A stretch of 64,000 nucleotides of DNA from Lumbricus terrestris (GCA_949752735.1 OX457043.1:37012605-37076604); one strand, 5' to 3'; positions 1 through 10,156 are shown, counted from the stretch's first letter. Numbers and translations: made by a program. Notes: generated from the sequence alone by a model not told the origin.

Positions 1-570
1 AAAAAAGGGCACCGACAAAAGAGCACTGACAAAAGAGCGCTGACAAAAGAGCACTGACAAAAGAGGGCCGACAAAAGAGCGCCGACAAAAGAGCGCCGAC
101 AAAAGAGCACTGACAAAAGAGCGCCGACAAAAGAGCGCCGACAAAAGAGCACCGACAAAAGAGCGCCGACAAAAGAGCACTGACAAAAGAGCGCCGCCAA
201 AAGAGTGCCGCCAAAAGAGCACTGAAAAAAGAGCACTGACAAAAGAGCGCCGCCAAAAGAGCACCGACAAAAGAGCGCTGACAAAAGAGCACTGACAAAA
301 GAGCGCCGACAAAAGAGTGCCGCCAAAAGAGCACTGAAAAAAGAGCACTGACAAAAGGGTGCCGATAAAAGAGCACTGAAAAAAGAGCACCGACAAAAGA
401 GCATCGACAAAAGAGCACTGACAAAAGAGCACTGACAAAAGAGCACTGACAAAAGAGCGCCGACAAAAGAGCACTGACAAAAGAGCGCCGACAAAAGAGC
501 ACTGACAAAAGAGCGCCGACAAAAGAGCACTGACAAAAGAGCGCCAACAATAGGGCGCCGCTCTTAAAAG
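1..570. repeat. 14-bp tandem repeat (foldback arm)
   Basis: About 40 imperfect copies of a 14-bp unit close to GAGCGCCGACAAAA, alternating GCGCCG and GCACTG variants. The array runs off the left edge. A short inverted copy of the same repeat lies at 1131-1170, so this is read as the long arm of the foldback element 1-1172. Confidence 0.9.
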
Positions 571-1172
571 AAATTGTATCGCGAACTTAGAGGTGATAAA
601 ACAATTTTTTTCAAAAAGACAAGAGTTCCACAACCACACGACTTTATTGTTTAACGAGATGTATAAACTATATTTAAGCAGTATAAAGTAGCAATTAAAT
701 GAGAAGTTAAAACTAAATTTAAGATGCCTAAACTAGCAATTTACTGAGAAGTCAAAACTACAATTAAGATGTATAAAACTAGCAGATGGTCCAGCGAACG
801 GGCATTGCTTCTATGTCTAATGAAAATATTTTCCCCTCTATGTTAATGCTTGCGAACAGTTGAGCCTCCTTCCTTTCTTCGCCTATATAACAAACTTAGA
901 TCATGTGATGACGACCTTTCCAATTTCTCGTGTTACCGCTTTCAACACGCGCGTGATTTGTTCATTTTAACACGTTTTCCAGGCGCTCATAACATGTTTG
1001 CTGCTTGTATCAACAAAACACGATGTGCAAAATCTTTAATTTAGTAATATTGCTCTTTGTCGTCATCGTTCAGCTGTTTATTTGCTCGTAACATTATCAA
1101 CGCTACTCCGACTCTTCAGCAATGTTTTTTCTTTTAAGAGTGGCGCTCTTTTGTCGGCGCTCTTTGACGGGG
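1..1172. mobile_element. Foldback-like element, left end truncated by window
   Basis: The junction ...GGGCGCCGCTCTTAAAAG at 553-570 is mirrored by CTTTTAAGAGTGGCGCTCTT at 1131-1150. Both arms are made of the same 14-bp tandem repeat facing inward, around an AT-rich core at about 571-1126. Tandem-repeat terminal arms around a unique core define foldback (FB-type) elements. No convincing coding sequence is seen in the core, and the left target-site copy is outside the window. Confidence 0.7.
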
Positions 1173-1174
1173 GG

Positions 1175-1250
1175 CCCTGATCAGCACCCTGTCCACAGAG
1201 TCAATATATATATGTCAAATATGCAGATGACCCCTACTTACTAACATTGC
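1175..1250 (+). pseudogene. CR1-like LINE fragment (KYADD motif), part 1
   Basis: The stretch around 1215-1245 reads VKYADDPYLLTL, matching the catalytic KYADDTYLL block of the LINE RT at 36718-37830. The next recognisable block of the same protein starts at 2303, after an L2-like LINE. This therefore looks like one old copy split by an insertion. Confidence 0.55.
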
Positions 1251-1254
1251 ATAA

Positions 1255-2302
1255 CATAACATATCATTGCTACAATGATAACATAACATATCAGGGTTCG
1301 GTCCTTGGTCCCATACTTTATATTATTTACACCTCAGGTCTTGCCACTCTACTAACAGCTCATTCGGTTTTGAGTCAGCAGTATGCTGACGACGTCCAGG
1401 CTTACACCCATTGCCTCCCTTCTAATGCTGTCAAAGCGGTTCGGATAATGAGCGGGACTTTGGATGCTCTAGAGGCATGGATGTCATCCAATAGACTACG
1501 CTTGAACCCATCTAAGACAAAATTTATTTGGTTGGGCACACGGCAGCAGCTTGCCAAGCTTGATCTATTTTCTCTTGCATCTGAATTTCCTGGCTTTGTC
1601 TTTGCAACCACGGTTCATGACCTCGGTATCCAACTTGACCAAGAACTCACTTTTGCTCCTCAACTTCACCGTCTTGCTCGAGACTGCTATTATCAGCTGC
1701 GCCAGCTTCGCACTGTCATCCGTTCTCTTACGTCTGCTGCTACTCTTACTTTAGTGCATTCTTTCGTTACATCTCGCATCGACTATTGCTCTTCGCTCTA
1801 CATTGGGCTCCCATCCAGCAGATTGACTTGTCTTGACCGGGTGTTGCGCTCTGCTGCGCGCCTAATTGGGAAAATCCCTAAATATGATCATGTCTCAAAC
1901 TACATGCTTGAGATACTTCACTGGCTCCCTATTCGCCAGCGTATCGAGTTCAGGGTAGCTGCATTGGTATGGCGATGTTGTCAGGGCCTTGCCCCAACTT
2001 ACCTCCGTGAGCTATGCAGCTTTACATTGGGTATCCAAGGACGTCGTCAGCTACGCTCTGCTGATAGGGGAGTCCTCTTAGTTCCTTTTGCTCATACTAC
2101 TACCATGAAGAATCGAGCCTTTTCTGTGGTTGGACCAGTGGTCTGGAATGGCCTTCCTTTTGAGCTACGCCTACACCCTGGGACTCTACCAGGATCCTTC
2201 CTTACTAAACTTAAAACTGTTCTTTTTGTGCGCGCTGGAGTCGGGAGCGCCTCTGAGTAGTTTTTCTTGAAGGAGCGCTATATAAATGTCCGAATGAATG
2301 AA
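1255..2302 (+). pseudogene. L2/CR1-type LINE, 3' part of reverse transcriptase plus tail
   Basis: An open frame of 337 codons (1247-2260) covers the RT from the QGSVLGPILY block through the YADD active site (QQYADDVQAY) and WMSSNRLRLNPSKTKF. It then runs through the LINE C-terminal region with LHWLPIRQRIEF and a VVWNGLP ending. The frame has no stop, so this is a comparatively young 5'-truncated copy; the endonuclease and N-terminal RT are absent. The 3' UTR at 2240-2302 (GGGAGCGCCTCTGAGTAG, then GCGCTATATAAATG and GAATGAATGAAT) is the shared LINE/SINE tail seen at many other places here. It sits inside an older CR1-like copy (1175-1250 and 2303-2400). The first in-frame ATG is not a real start. 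Confidence 0.85.
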
Positions 2303-2400
2303 TTGCAGCCGAATACGGCCGCAGAAGAGCTCAAGCACATCACCAACTGGGCAGTAGTGAACAATCTCCATCTTAACCAGTTCACTACCGAAGGTAAAAA
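2303..2400 (+). pseudogene. CR1-like LINE fragment, part 2
   Basis: Translation gives LQPNTAAEELKHITNWAVVN followed by NLHLNQF. It aligns by eye with AELAQIAEWAQRNNLQLNP, just after the KYADD block of the LINE at 36718-37830. It continues part 1 at 1175-1250 across the L2 insertion. Confidence 0.6.
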
Positions 2401-2640
2401 ATTCCTGTGACCGGAGAAATATTTGAAAATTCGACTTTTATCTTTTTCGACGGTAGTGATTATAATGAGCTGATCGTATGCTGCATTTTTACTGATAATC
2501 ATAAAGGTTATGTAAAAACAAAAGTTATTCGTACTTTTCATTTATATAGCGCCTCTTCAAAGACAACTATTCAATTCAAAATAATAGAACCATACGATGT
2601 TATGGCAATAGTTCAAGTTTGCATTACGTGTCCACAATGC
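2401..2640. other. No gene seen; possible old LINE tail
   Basis: AT-rich sequence. Only 2543-2562 (ATTTATATAGCGCCTCTTCA) stands out, as an antisense copy of the L2/SINE tail. Confidence 0.5.
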
Positions 2641-2644
2641 AGAT

Positions 2645-3418
2645 GTCTAAATGTAAGCTTTGTCAGGGGCGCCAAATGTAATCTTTGTCAGAGGCGCCAA
2701 ATGTAAGCTTTGCCAGGGGCGTCAAATGTATGCTTTGCCAGGGGCGCCAAATGTAAGCTTTGCCAGGGGCACCAAATGTAAGCTTTGCCTGGGGCGCAAA
2801 ATACATGCTTTGCATGGGGCGCCAAATGTATGCTTTGCCAGGGGCACCAAATGTAAGCTTTGCCTGGGGCGCAAAATACATGCTTTGCATGGGGCGCCAA
2901 ATGTATGCTTTGCCAGGGGCGCCAAATGTAAGCTTTGCCAGGGGCGCCAAATGCATGCTTTGCCTGGGGCGCCAAATCATGCTTTGTCTGGGACGCCAAA
3001 TGAATGCTTTGCCAGGGGTGCCAAATGCATGCTTTGCCTGTGGCACCAAATCATGCTTTGCCTGGGGCCCCAAATGTATGCTTTGCCAGGGGGCGCCCCT
3101 GGCCAGGGGCGCCAAATGTATGCTTTGCCAGGGGTGCCAAATGTATGCTTTGCCAGGGGCACCAAACGTATACTTTGCCAGGGGCGCCAAATGTATGCTT
3201 TGCCAGGGGCGCCAAAATGTATGCTTTGCCAGGGGCGCTAAATGTATGCTTTGCCAGGGGCGCCAAATGTATGCTTTGCCAGGGGCGCTAAATGTATGCT
3301 TTGCCAGGGGCGCCAAATGTATGCTTTTCCTGAGATGCTAAATGTAGGCTATGCTTTTCCTGGGCGCCAAATGTATGCTTTGCCTGGGGCGCCAAAAGTA
3401 TGCTTTGCCTGGGGCACC
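2645..3418. repeat. 25-bp minisatellite
   Basis: About 31 copies of a 25-bp unit of the form GGGGCGCCAAATGTATGCTT plus TGCCA. Because 25 is not a multiple of 3, long frames appear in all registers on both strands as 25-residue repeats. These are shadows, not genes. An inverted GGGGGCGCCCCTGGCC sits at about 3089-3104. Confidence 0.95.
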
Positions 3419-3445
3419 ATATGGGCTAGGGCTGGCCTGCTTCTA

Positions 3446-4218
3446 CAGGGTGGGCCCAAAAAAAGACCCCCCTAGGTTTTTTGCCAATATCTTGCCCAAA
3501 AGTAAGAATTTTGAAATGAAATTTTACAGTCTTATAGACAATTCATACTTACATATGATGGCCAAATTTCATCAAAATATTTCAAACAGAGCAAAAGTTA
3601 TGCCACTATTATGGAGGCCACCCACCGTTTTTTGACGATTCAAAAACGTAACGCAACAAAAAGTAGGTTTTTGCCAATATCTTGGCCAAAAGTAAGAATT
3701 TCGAAATGAAATTTTACAAGTTTATAGACAATTCATATTTACATATGTTGGCCAGATTTCATAAAAATATTTCAAACAGAACAAAAGTTATATCACTTTT
3801 AGTGAAGCCACCCTACGTTTTTTGATGATTCTAAAAAGTCAAAAAACCGGTGGGTGGCCTCACTAAAAGTGATATAACGTTTGTTCCGTTTGAAATATTT
3901 TTATGAAATCTGGCCATCACATGTAAATATGAATTGTCTATAAACCTGTAAAATTTCATTTCGAAATTCTTACTTTTGGCCAAGATATTGGCCAAAACCT
4001 ACTTTTTGTTGCATTACATTTTTGAATCGTCAAAAAATGGTGGGTGGCTTTACTAAAAGTGGTGTAACTTTTGTTCTGTTTGAAATATTTTGATAAAATC
4101 TGGCCATCATGTGTGAATATGAATTACCTATAAGCCTGTAAAATTTCATGTAGAAATTCTTACTTTTGGTCAAGATATGGGCAAAAAACCTAGGGGGGTC
4201 TTTTTATGGCCCACCCTG
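3446..4218. mobile_element. Tc1/mariner-type foldback MITE
   Basis: Bounded by TA at 3444-3445 and 4219-4220. The ends are CAGGGTGGGCCCAAAAAAAG and, in reverse complement, CAGGGTGGGCCATAAAAAGA. Each arm of about 380 bp is itself a duplicated module of about 190 bp (GCCAATATCTTG... to ...TTTTTGACGATTC), giving four modules arranged two forward and two reversed. It has no coding capacity. The same family occurs at 47730-47954 and, with transposase remains, at 55363-56464. Confidence 0.88.
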
Positions 4219-4224
4219 TATAGG

Positions 4225-4800
4225 GGCTTTCCGAGGCATGCCACTTACAATTAAACAGCTTAAACAGACAGCGCAGCACCGCCGGATATATCCGGCGCTG
4301 AGGGCATACGATTTATTTCCTCCGCCGGATATATCCGGCGTACTAGGTATCGAATGGGTTAATGCCACCAAGACCAGACAGATCAAATGTAGCAGGCCTA
4401 TCCCTGAAGTTATTGCATTGCCAGGAAGGTTAGAGCAAATTAAGATTTTTGGTGTTACACTACACTCAACCCTGGGGCTGGTAGTCCATATTAACAAGAT
4501 TCTTGCTGCATTGTAAGCATGGTCTGCTTGCATGGACTTCAGCCGGCATCTCTTCACGATGTCAACACAGCAGCAGTAATGGCACATATCCTCTATGCCT
4601 TTCCGTCATGGTGGTGGTACAGCAGCAAAAGGCACAGGGACAGAATAGTCCACCACCCGTTCAGAAGATTGATCCATGGCAGATTTCTGTCCACCGCTGT
4701 AGTGAGGGAGGAGTCGGCGATGATGTTTATAACTATGTACTATTTTATGACTCTAATGTTGATTAACAGTTGGCCTAATCGTAGGCCTAGATCGTTTCTG
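4225..4800 (+). pseudogene. Decayed CR1-like LINE RT C-terminal region, part 3
   Basis: The fragment PGRLEQIKIFGVTLHS resembles the VNAMKILGVTFRSDL block of the LINE at 36718-37830. It is followed in shifting frames by a HVNKIL-like block, HGL and AHILYAFPSWW (compare ARLMYAAPAWW). Frameshifts and stops break it. It is probably the continuation of 2303-2400, split by the minisatellite and the mariner foldback. Confidence 0.55.
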
Positions 4801-4833
4801 TAAACACTTATTAGTCATTACCAATATATAGAG

Positions 4834-4906
4834 AGGAGAGAGTGGGAGAAAGAGACAGAGAGAGATAGAAAGAGACAGAGAGAGATTGAGAGAGAGACAG
4901 AGAGAT
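4834..4906. repeat. GA-rich simple repeat
   Basis: Purine tract of GAGA/GACAGAGA type, about 70 bp. Confidence 0.9.
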
Positions 4907-6147
4907 GTGATGGGCTGGCAATTGATGCATGCAGTGGCGTGCTCCAGGGTCCAGAGAGGGATGATCGACAGGTGGAAGAAATGGGGTTAAGAAGGGACGC
5001 GACAGGAGAGCATCATCATTCGCCGGGGATCGTTGACGGTAGAGCATTGGCCGCAGCGAGGCGAAGGGATCACTCGCGAACGAGAGGCCACCAAGGACCC
5101 GGAGAGCTAGTGTATAGCATCTCTTAAACGGGTGCCTTTGAAGATAAAGGCCTGGAGCGAGCGAAGTATCGAAGAATAGGTTTATGACAAGTGTAATCGC
5201 TAGTTTGATTGTATATATGATGTAAATACGTGAAATTGATGATAACTGTCACCAAGAAAGATTGAAAACTGTTTCTGTCCTCCGTGCAATAAACGATTAC
5301 CCACGTGCCTGCGAAGAGCATAAGACCCCCGAAGACTCTGCCACTCTTCTAATTAGCACCGCTCGCCACCAAAACTGGAAGATTACGGTCAACAATCTTC
5401 TCTTCCAGTACAACCGCCATTGAAGAAGCTGCTCAATTATCCATGAAATCGGATGATAGGCATTTTCAAGCTATTGCTCCAGAATTTGCTACCCAACTCC
5501 AAAATAGTGGACATAGCCTCTGAGCAAGATCCCATAACTTTACCCTACCATAAAAAGATTAACGTAATTTCATATCACATCTCCTTTTTAAAAACTCCAT
5601 GTGAACTGGTCATGTTGCCCAAAGAAGCTTCAACCAACGTAATTTGTTTAAGCTGCATCTATGTCAGTTTATTGTGGTTAAATAAATCATATTGTATTGT
5701 ATCAATCAACTGTTGCTTTAAGTGAAATAATAAGAAATCATAACTGATCTGGTAAATTATGCCTACAGAAAGTCTGAGAAAGAAAAACTGGTAGCAGATC
5801 TGGCAATGCAATCTCAATTGGAATTGGCTGAGATGACATGTTAATATGCATACCTGTTGAAAGCACATTCTATTAAATAAAATTACTTTTACCGCACAAA
5901 TAGTTCTTAAAAACATGAAGCCTGTCAGCAATAATTTAATTAGTTTCACTTAATTCATCAGCATGCTACACTCCACTGGCCAGTATCAAATAGATCTGGT
6001 CATTCGTTGACATATCTAAAAAACATCAAACTGCTCCAAGGGCCAATGACATTATCTGCAGTAAATATCAACATTCGGAAACAAAGGGCTGAAGTAGGCC
6101 TATATACCACTCAGCCTTGGTCAGTGGTCACAAGTATCTAATACATG
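4907..6147. other. UXS1 intron sequence, nothing identified
   Basis: 4907-5120 is relatively GC-rich with a short open frame that matches nothing I recognise. The rest is AT-rich. AATAAA at about 5289 and a 27-bp UXS1-like match at 5975-6001 (see rejected items) are the only notable points. Confidence 0.5.
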
Positions 6148-6155
6148 GAAGCAGT

Positions 6156-6531
6156 CAGGGGCGGATCCAAGGGACCAATCCGGCCATGGCCCCTCCCCCA
6201 TTTCAAAAGTGCATAGGACGTGGCCCGCCATTTGGTTTCAACAAAGCATTAAATCAATGCAGTGGTAGAGAAATGTAGGGTATATTATTTTATTGCTTGC
6301 AGAGATTACGTCGACCAGATGACTGATGACTTTAACACGTTGACTGCGAGGGACGTGTTAACACGTCCCCCATTGAGTCATTTAACTCAGCAAATCAGCG
6401 GTCAACGTGTTAAAAAAGGTTATCAGTTATTTTGGCAGGGAAAATTGGTATATTTCACAGAAATTTCGACCAAACGACTAAAAAAAACTAAACTTTTGAC
6501 CCTCCTTCAAAAATTTCTGTATCCTCCCCTG
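6156..6531. mobile_element. hAT-type non-autonomous element
   Basis: A perfect 8-bp target duplication GAAGCAGT lies at 6148-6155 and 6532-6539. The ends are CAGGGGCGGATCC and, reversed, CAGGGGAGGATAC. It has no coding capacity. It carries a piggyBac MITE at 6336-6409. Confidence 0.85.
6336..6409. mobile_element. 74-bp piggyBac-type MITE
   Basis: Flanked by TTAA at 6332-6335 and 6410-6413. The terminal inverted repeat is CACGTTGACTG / CGGTCAACGTG, with an inner ACGTGTTAACACGT palindrome. A sister copy of identical length lies at 22033-22106. Confidence 0.85.
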
Positions 6532-6540
6532 GAAGCAGTG

Positions 6541-7351
6541 TAGCATCATTTAGATCTAGTTCCACCTTGTCACCGTGTGCCATCCGTTCGGGGAACTCTA
6601 GCGACCGTCGTGACCAGCCTTCTCCACTACGCTCTGTTCTGCGTCTTGTCCCTCAGTACACGATTCATCATTGTCCTCCTGTGTACATCCTTCATCCATC
6701 TGGTCATCGGACGTCCTCTTCTCCTCATCCCCTCTCCACACGCCAGCATCATCGCCTTCTCCAGTCCGTCCGCCCGTATTACATGACCGAAATACATCAG
6801 CTTCTGTTTGATGATCCTCTGCAGCAATGACATATCCCCTCTTAGTTGACCTATGTCCTGGATCACAGTTTCATTTGCTCTCCTCTCCCTCCAAGAAATA
6901 CCAAGTGTATAGCCTCCTCCAAATCCACATTTCACACGCAGCAGCGTTGTCATCCAACGTCTTCGTCCACGTCTCGCTTCCATATAGCACTATGGGGAAA
7001 ATCGTTGCTTTAGCAAGTCTCATCTTTGTTTGCAAGCTCACATGCCTGTCCCTCCATATCTTATCCATTCCCTGCATTGCAGCCTTGCCCATTGAAATTC
7101 TGCGTCTCACCTCTGTATCGCATCTTCCTTCTTTCTCCACTATCGATCCCAGAAACAAGAATCTTGTCACAACCTCGATCTCCTCTCCATCCATTTCGAA
7201 GGTATCCCATTCAGCTGTGGTCATGATCTTGGTCTTTTTGATGTTAAAATATAACCCTGTCTTTTCACTTTCCTTCTTTAGTCTTCTTATGAGTTTCGCA
7301 AAATCATCTTTTCTCCCCGCCAATAGTGTAGTATCATCTGCAATTCTGCAT
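6541..7351 (-). pseudogene. RTE-like LINE reverse transcriptase, 3' part
   Basis: Read on the minus strand in two frames (7323-6871 and 6983-6627), the translation shows AKLIRRLKKESEKTGLYFNI, FLFLGSIVEKEG, IFPIVLYGSETW, WRERRANETVIQDIGQLRG and RRRGRPMTRWMKDV. This is the thumb and C-terminal order of RTE-like endonuclease-reverse transcriptases. One frameshift is needed, so it is inactive. The upstream RT block is at 7556-7650 after an inserted LINE tail. Confidence 0.85.
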
Positions 7352-7555
7352 AGTGTTTAGTATTTTTCATGCTATCTTTATTCCTTCGTCTGCATCATCC
7401 ATCTCTGTCATTCGTATTAATTTTTTTCTTTGCCCCTTTCCGCAAGCGTTTGAAAACCATTCTCTTTGATTGTGGTTTGGTGTCAGGTCGGGAGTGCCTC
7501 TGTGGAGTTCTCTTGAAGGGGCGCTATATAAATGTACGATTACAATTACAATTAA
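7352..7555 (+). mobile_element. L2-type LINE 3' end inserted in the RTE-like LINE
   Basis: Contains TTTGATTGTGGTTTGG, GTCGGGAGTGCCTCTGTGG, the GCGCTATATAAATGTACG tail and a terminal (GATTACAATT)-type tract. It closely matches the antisense copy at 42000-42160. It separates two halves of the opposite-strand LINE, so it is the later insertion. Confidence 0.75.
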
Positions 7556-7650
7556 TTACTCTTTCCGCATACATGTTAAACAAGAACGGAGATAATATGC
7601 ATCCTTGTCTCACCCCCTTCCTGATCCTGATTTTAAAGATCTAGTTTAGA
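7556..7650 (-). pseudogene. RTE-like LINE, upstream RT fragment
   Basis: The minus strand reads GVRQGCILSPFLFNMYAE, the RT block that precedes the catalytic (Y/F)ADD. It continues the LINE at 6541-7351 across the 204-bp insertion. Confidence 0.75.
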
Positions 7651-7691
7651 CACAGTTTAATTAAAATATATAAACTACCAGTGTAAGTCAC

Positions 7692-7872
7692 CTTCGATAA
7701 ACAATGGATTAACAATGTCATGATTCAAGAGTTCAAAGTTTTCATGACCAATCCAATGCTCAATGTTTCTTTTCCTCCCAGTAAAAAAATTGTCAGCCAC
7801 AGTCACTTCATGACCTTGCAACATCAATTTATCAGTAAGATGTGATCCCACAAAGCCAGCACCTCCAGTCAC
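7692..7872 (-). CDS. UXS1: UXS1 exon with NAD-binding motif (UDP-glucuronate decarboxylase)
   Basis: This 181-nt exon starts after TTTGAAG (acceptor AG at 7874-7873), begins in phase 0, and ends at GAAG with donor GT at 7691-7690, phase 1. It encodes VTGGAGFVGSHLTDKLMLQG and continues through HEVTVADNFFTGRKRNIEHW to NPLFIE. This is the Rossmann-fold start of UDP-glucuronic acid decarboxylase, the Golgi/ER short-chain dehydrogenase that converts UDP-glucuronate to UDP-xylose for proteoglycan linkers. GGAGFVG is the dinucleotide-binding glycine motif and the Asp of ADNFF is the expected NAD ribose contact. It joins in phase to 15181-15238. The following exon, expected to begin with VDQIYHLAS-like sequence, is not found in the window. 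The exon is intact. Confidence 0.96.
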
Positions 7873-8051
7873 CTTCAAAGTAACAAAGAACGTAATCAAT
7901 TAATCATCAGATGAGCATGTGTCGAATCATGCATCCATTTTTCCAACCAGATGAGAAATTTACTCAGTCATGGTCACAAATATCTATATGCATAATTGAA
8001 CGTGAAACCTCAGACACAAATTGCATATATATATATATATATGATGGTTCT

Positions 8052-8123
8052 CTTGAGCAAATGCTTTTTACGATGTAAGAATTTAGAGATATTGTATTTT
8101 GCTGTTCTAGTTGGCTCTTGGCA
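8052..8123 (+). repeat. 72-bp inverted repeat, copy 1
   Basis: Exact reverse complement of 8924-8995, with about 800 bp between. It abuts the SINE at 8124-8380. Read antisense it is open in one frame, but no splice-like context supports an exon. Confidence 0.9.
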
Positions 8124-8380
8124 TTGAGAGTATTCGTTGGCTTTACGCCCCTGGGGATGAGATGAGCGAGGTGGTTTCCCGTTGCCTTCCCCACAGACAA
8201 TGATGGGTAAGCAACTTGCCCAAGGTCACTCCGCAGGAGCTTGCGCCCCTGCGTCCCACACGTGCTAGCCCAAGATATCTAAATCTCTGAATGTTAACTC
8301 CCAGCCTGGGGCTTGAACCGCAGTCCGTTGCAACCAACAGATGAATGCCGCTCTCGCTTACCAGTGTAGCTAACTAGGCC
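8124..8380 (-). mobile_element. tRNA-headed CORE/MIR-like SINE
   Basis: On the minus strand the head has an A box (TAGCTACACTGG) and a B box (GCGGTTCAAGCCCC). The body contains GTGACCTTGGGCAAGTTGCT, which matches the core of vertebrate MIR/CORE-SINEs as I know it, followed by ACCCATCATTGTCTG. Its head abuts the TA repeat at 8381. Confidence 0.8.
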
Positions 8381-8381
8381 A

Positions 8382-8438
<57 letters not shown>
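8381..8438. repeat. (TA)n microsatellite
   Basis: About 29 TA units. Smaller TA tracts occur at 8025-8042 and nearby. Confidence 0.97.
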
Positions 8439-8441
<3 letters not shown>

Positions 8442-8923
8442 CCTATCCTTGTACATACTTCTTTCAACACAAATATGCATATCATCTCTAACGTATAAGC
8501 ACATAATTTCACAATTCATGCCTTGCAGGCATTTTAGGATTTACAACCTGCATTTAAGAGTACTATTCCTGCCAACGACTGACAACACCAACAAATATTC
8601 TGTTGCTTTCTTAACCAACACTTTGCTTTCTTCCTATTGTTAATATCAAACTTTATATATATTAAGCAGAACCATTCCTATAAGCAGAATATAAACTTTT
8701 TGTCAACAACCCTGTATGTTGTTTTTATATATTTGACTTTATTAAAAAGCAAACACTAGGTATGTATCTTTAGAAATATACCAAACATATATGTTGTATA
8801 TATCATATATACAATTTTTTATACATATATCTTTGTAAAAGTAAAACAATAAATATTCTGACTCATTGCATTGCATTATATTTATGAATTTCTAAGGCAT
8901 CTCTTCCAGTACGAACTAATCAG
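8439..8923. other. AT-rich intron, nothing identified
   Basis: No supported gene or element boundary. Confidence 0.5.
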
Positions 8924-8995
8924 TGCCAAGAGCCAACTAGAACAGCAAAATACAATATCTCTAAATTCTTACATCGTAAAAAGCATTTGCTCAAG
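8924..8995. repeat. 72-bp inverted repeat, copy 2
   Basis: Identical in reverse complement to 8052-8123. The flanking sequences differ immediately outside the match. Confidence 0.9.
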
Positions 8996-9546
8996 TAACA
9001 TAGCATCAACAAACAATATGATGAACAAAAAAGAATCGACTACAAAGAAGTAGCCATTGATTGGGCTCTACTTCTTCATACGGGACTGTCAATGATTATT
9101 TATCATTAACAGGCTCAAACATATAGGCGGAGTCAAATCTAAGAATTTTCATCAATTATTGAGAGATCGCATCTTGCTCAAAGTCTTTGGACCAAAATGT
9201 GTCTATAGGGAGCGGAATGATAACCGGTGGCAGCATCTGCAGCGCATAGTAATAATGCCACCACTCAGCATGCCTTCGTTGGTGGAAGATGATGCATGCC
9301 CAACCACCCTTCTAGCTGCAGGTTCACACAAACAGGCAGAATCTGGGCCCGTATGCATGAGATGGTGTAACTCTTACCCCTTGCTTAAATCTGGCCTACA
9401 CAGGAGTAGTGGGTTAATTAATTTTGTATGCATGGGTTGAAATTAGCACATTACTCTAGGCGTAAGGCTACTCTAAGTCTGAGGTAGGAGTAGCCAGCTA
9501 CACCCAGCATAAACAACACGCAGTCGTCGTCATACGTTGCATTTGA
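8996..9546. other. Intron, nothing identified
   Basis: No supported coding sequence. The 93-codon frame at 9159-9440 resembles no family I recognise. Confidence 0.5.
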
Positions 9547-10156
9547 CAGTGTTATACAGTAACGAAGTAAAAGTAATGCGTTACTATACTTAAGTCAAAG
9601 TTTGAATACTTTCACATGTAACGAAGTATCAAGAACCTGAAATACTTTTACTTTCAACGAAGTAAAATTTTACTCATGTTTCAGTACTTTTACTTCGTTA
9701 CAATTTATGTGACACTCGTTACAATGTTCGTTACTTCAATGTGCTAATTGACATTTCGATACGCTGAGCTAAAACAGCTCATCTGAATTTGCATGTCTAA
9801 AAATAGATTTTCGATGAGTGTTGCACGCTGGATGCACTGCCATTTCTGCAGCACAACGACTCTTCAGCTGTGCATTCTGGTAACAATGAATCAGAAGCGT
9901 GCGTAACTCAATGACTCAACGATGACCATGTCGAGAATTTAATATTTTTGAAGGTTAATAATGCATTGAGTAATAGAAAGACTCGGTACTTTAAAAGTCT
10001 TTAAAAGACTTTAAAAGTATAATTTTGGAAGGATACTTTTTACTTGTACTTAAGTAAAATTTGTGCTGAGTACTTTTACTTCAGTAATTAAAACCCATTT
10101 TACTTTTACTTTTACTTAAGTACATGTACATTTGCCCAATACTTTCAACAACAATG
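9547..10156. mobile_element. hAT-type MITE with ACTTTTACTT-rich ends
   Basis: Perfect target duplication GCATTTGA at 9539-9546 and 10157-10164. The outermost ends match weakly (CAGTGTT / CATTGTT). Strong subterminal inverted motifs of GAAGTAAAAGTA type fill both arms. It is non-coding. Confidence 0.8.

Noticed and set aside
1..570. CRISPR-like array
   Set aside because: 14-bp units with no spacers, in a eukaryotic context; it is a tandem repeat arm.
850..1044. 64-codon frame in the foldback core
   Set aside because: No homology, splice or promoter support; composition is ordinary.
2660..3341. Long frames on both strands with Cys/Arg/Gln-rich repeats
   Set aside because: They follow the 25-bp minisatellite in every register.
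5975..6001. Minus-strand DQIYLILAS, close to the expected start of the next UXS1 exon (VDQIYHLAS)
   Set aside because: Only 27 bp match, with a stop three codons later, no acceptor site, and no similarity to the following PPNYMYNP region. Likely chance or at most a relic.
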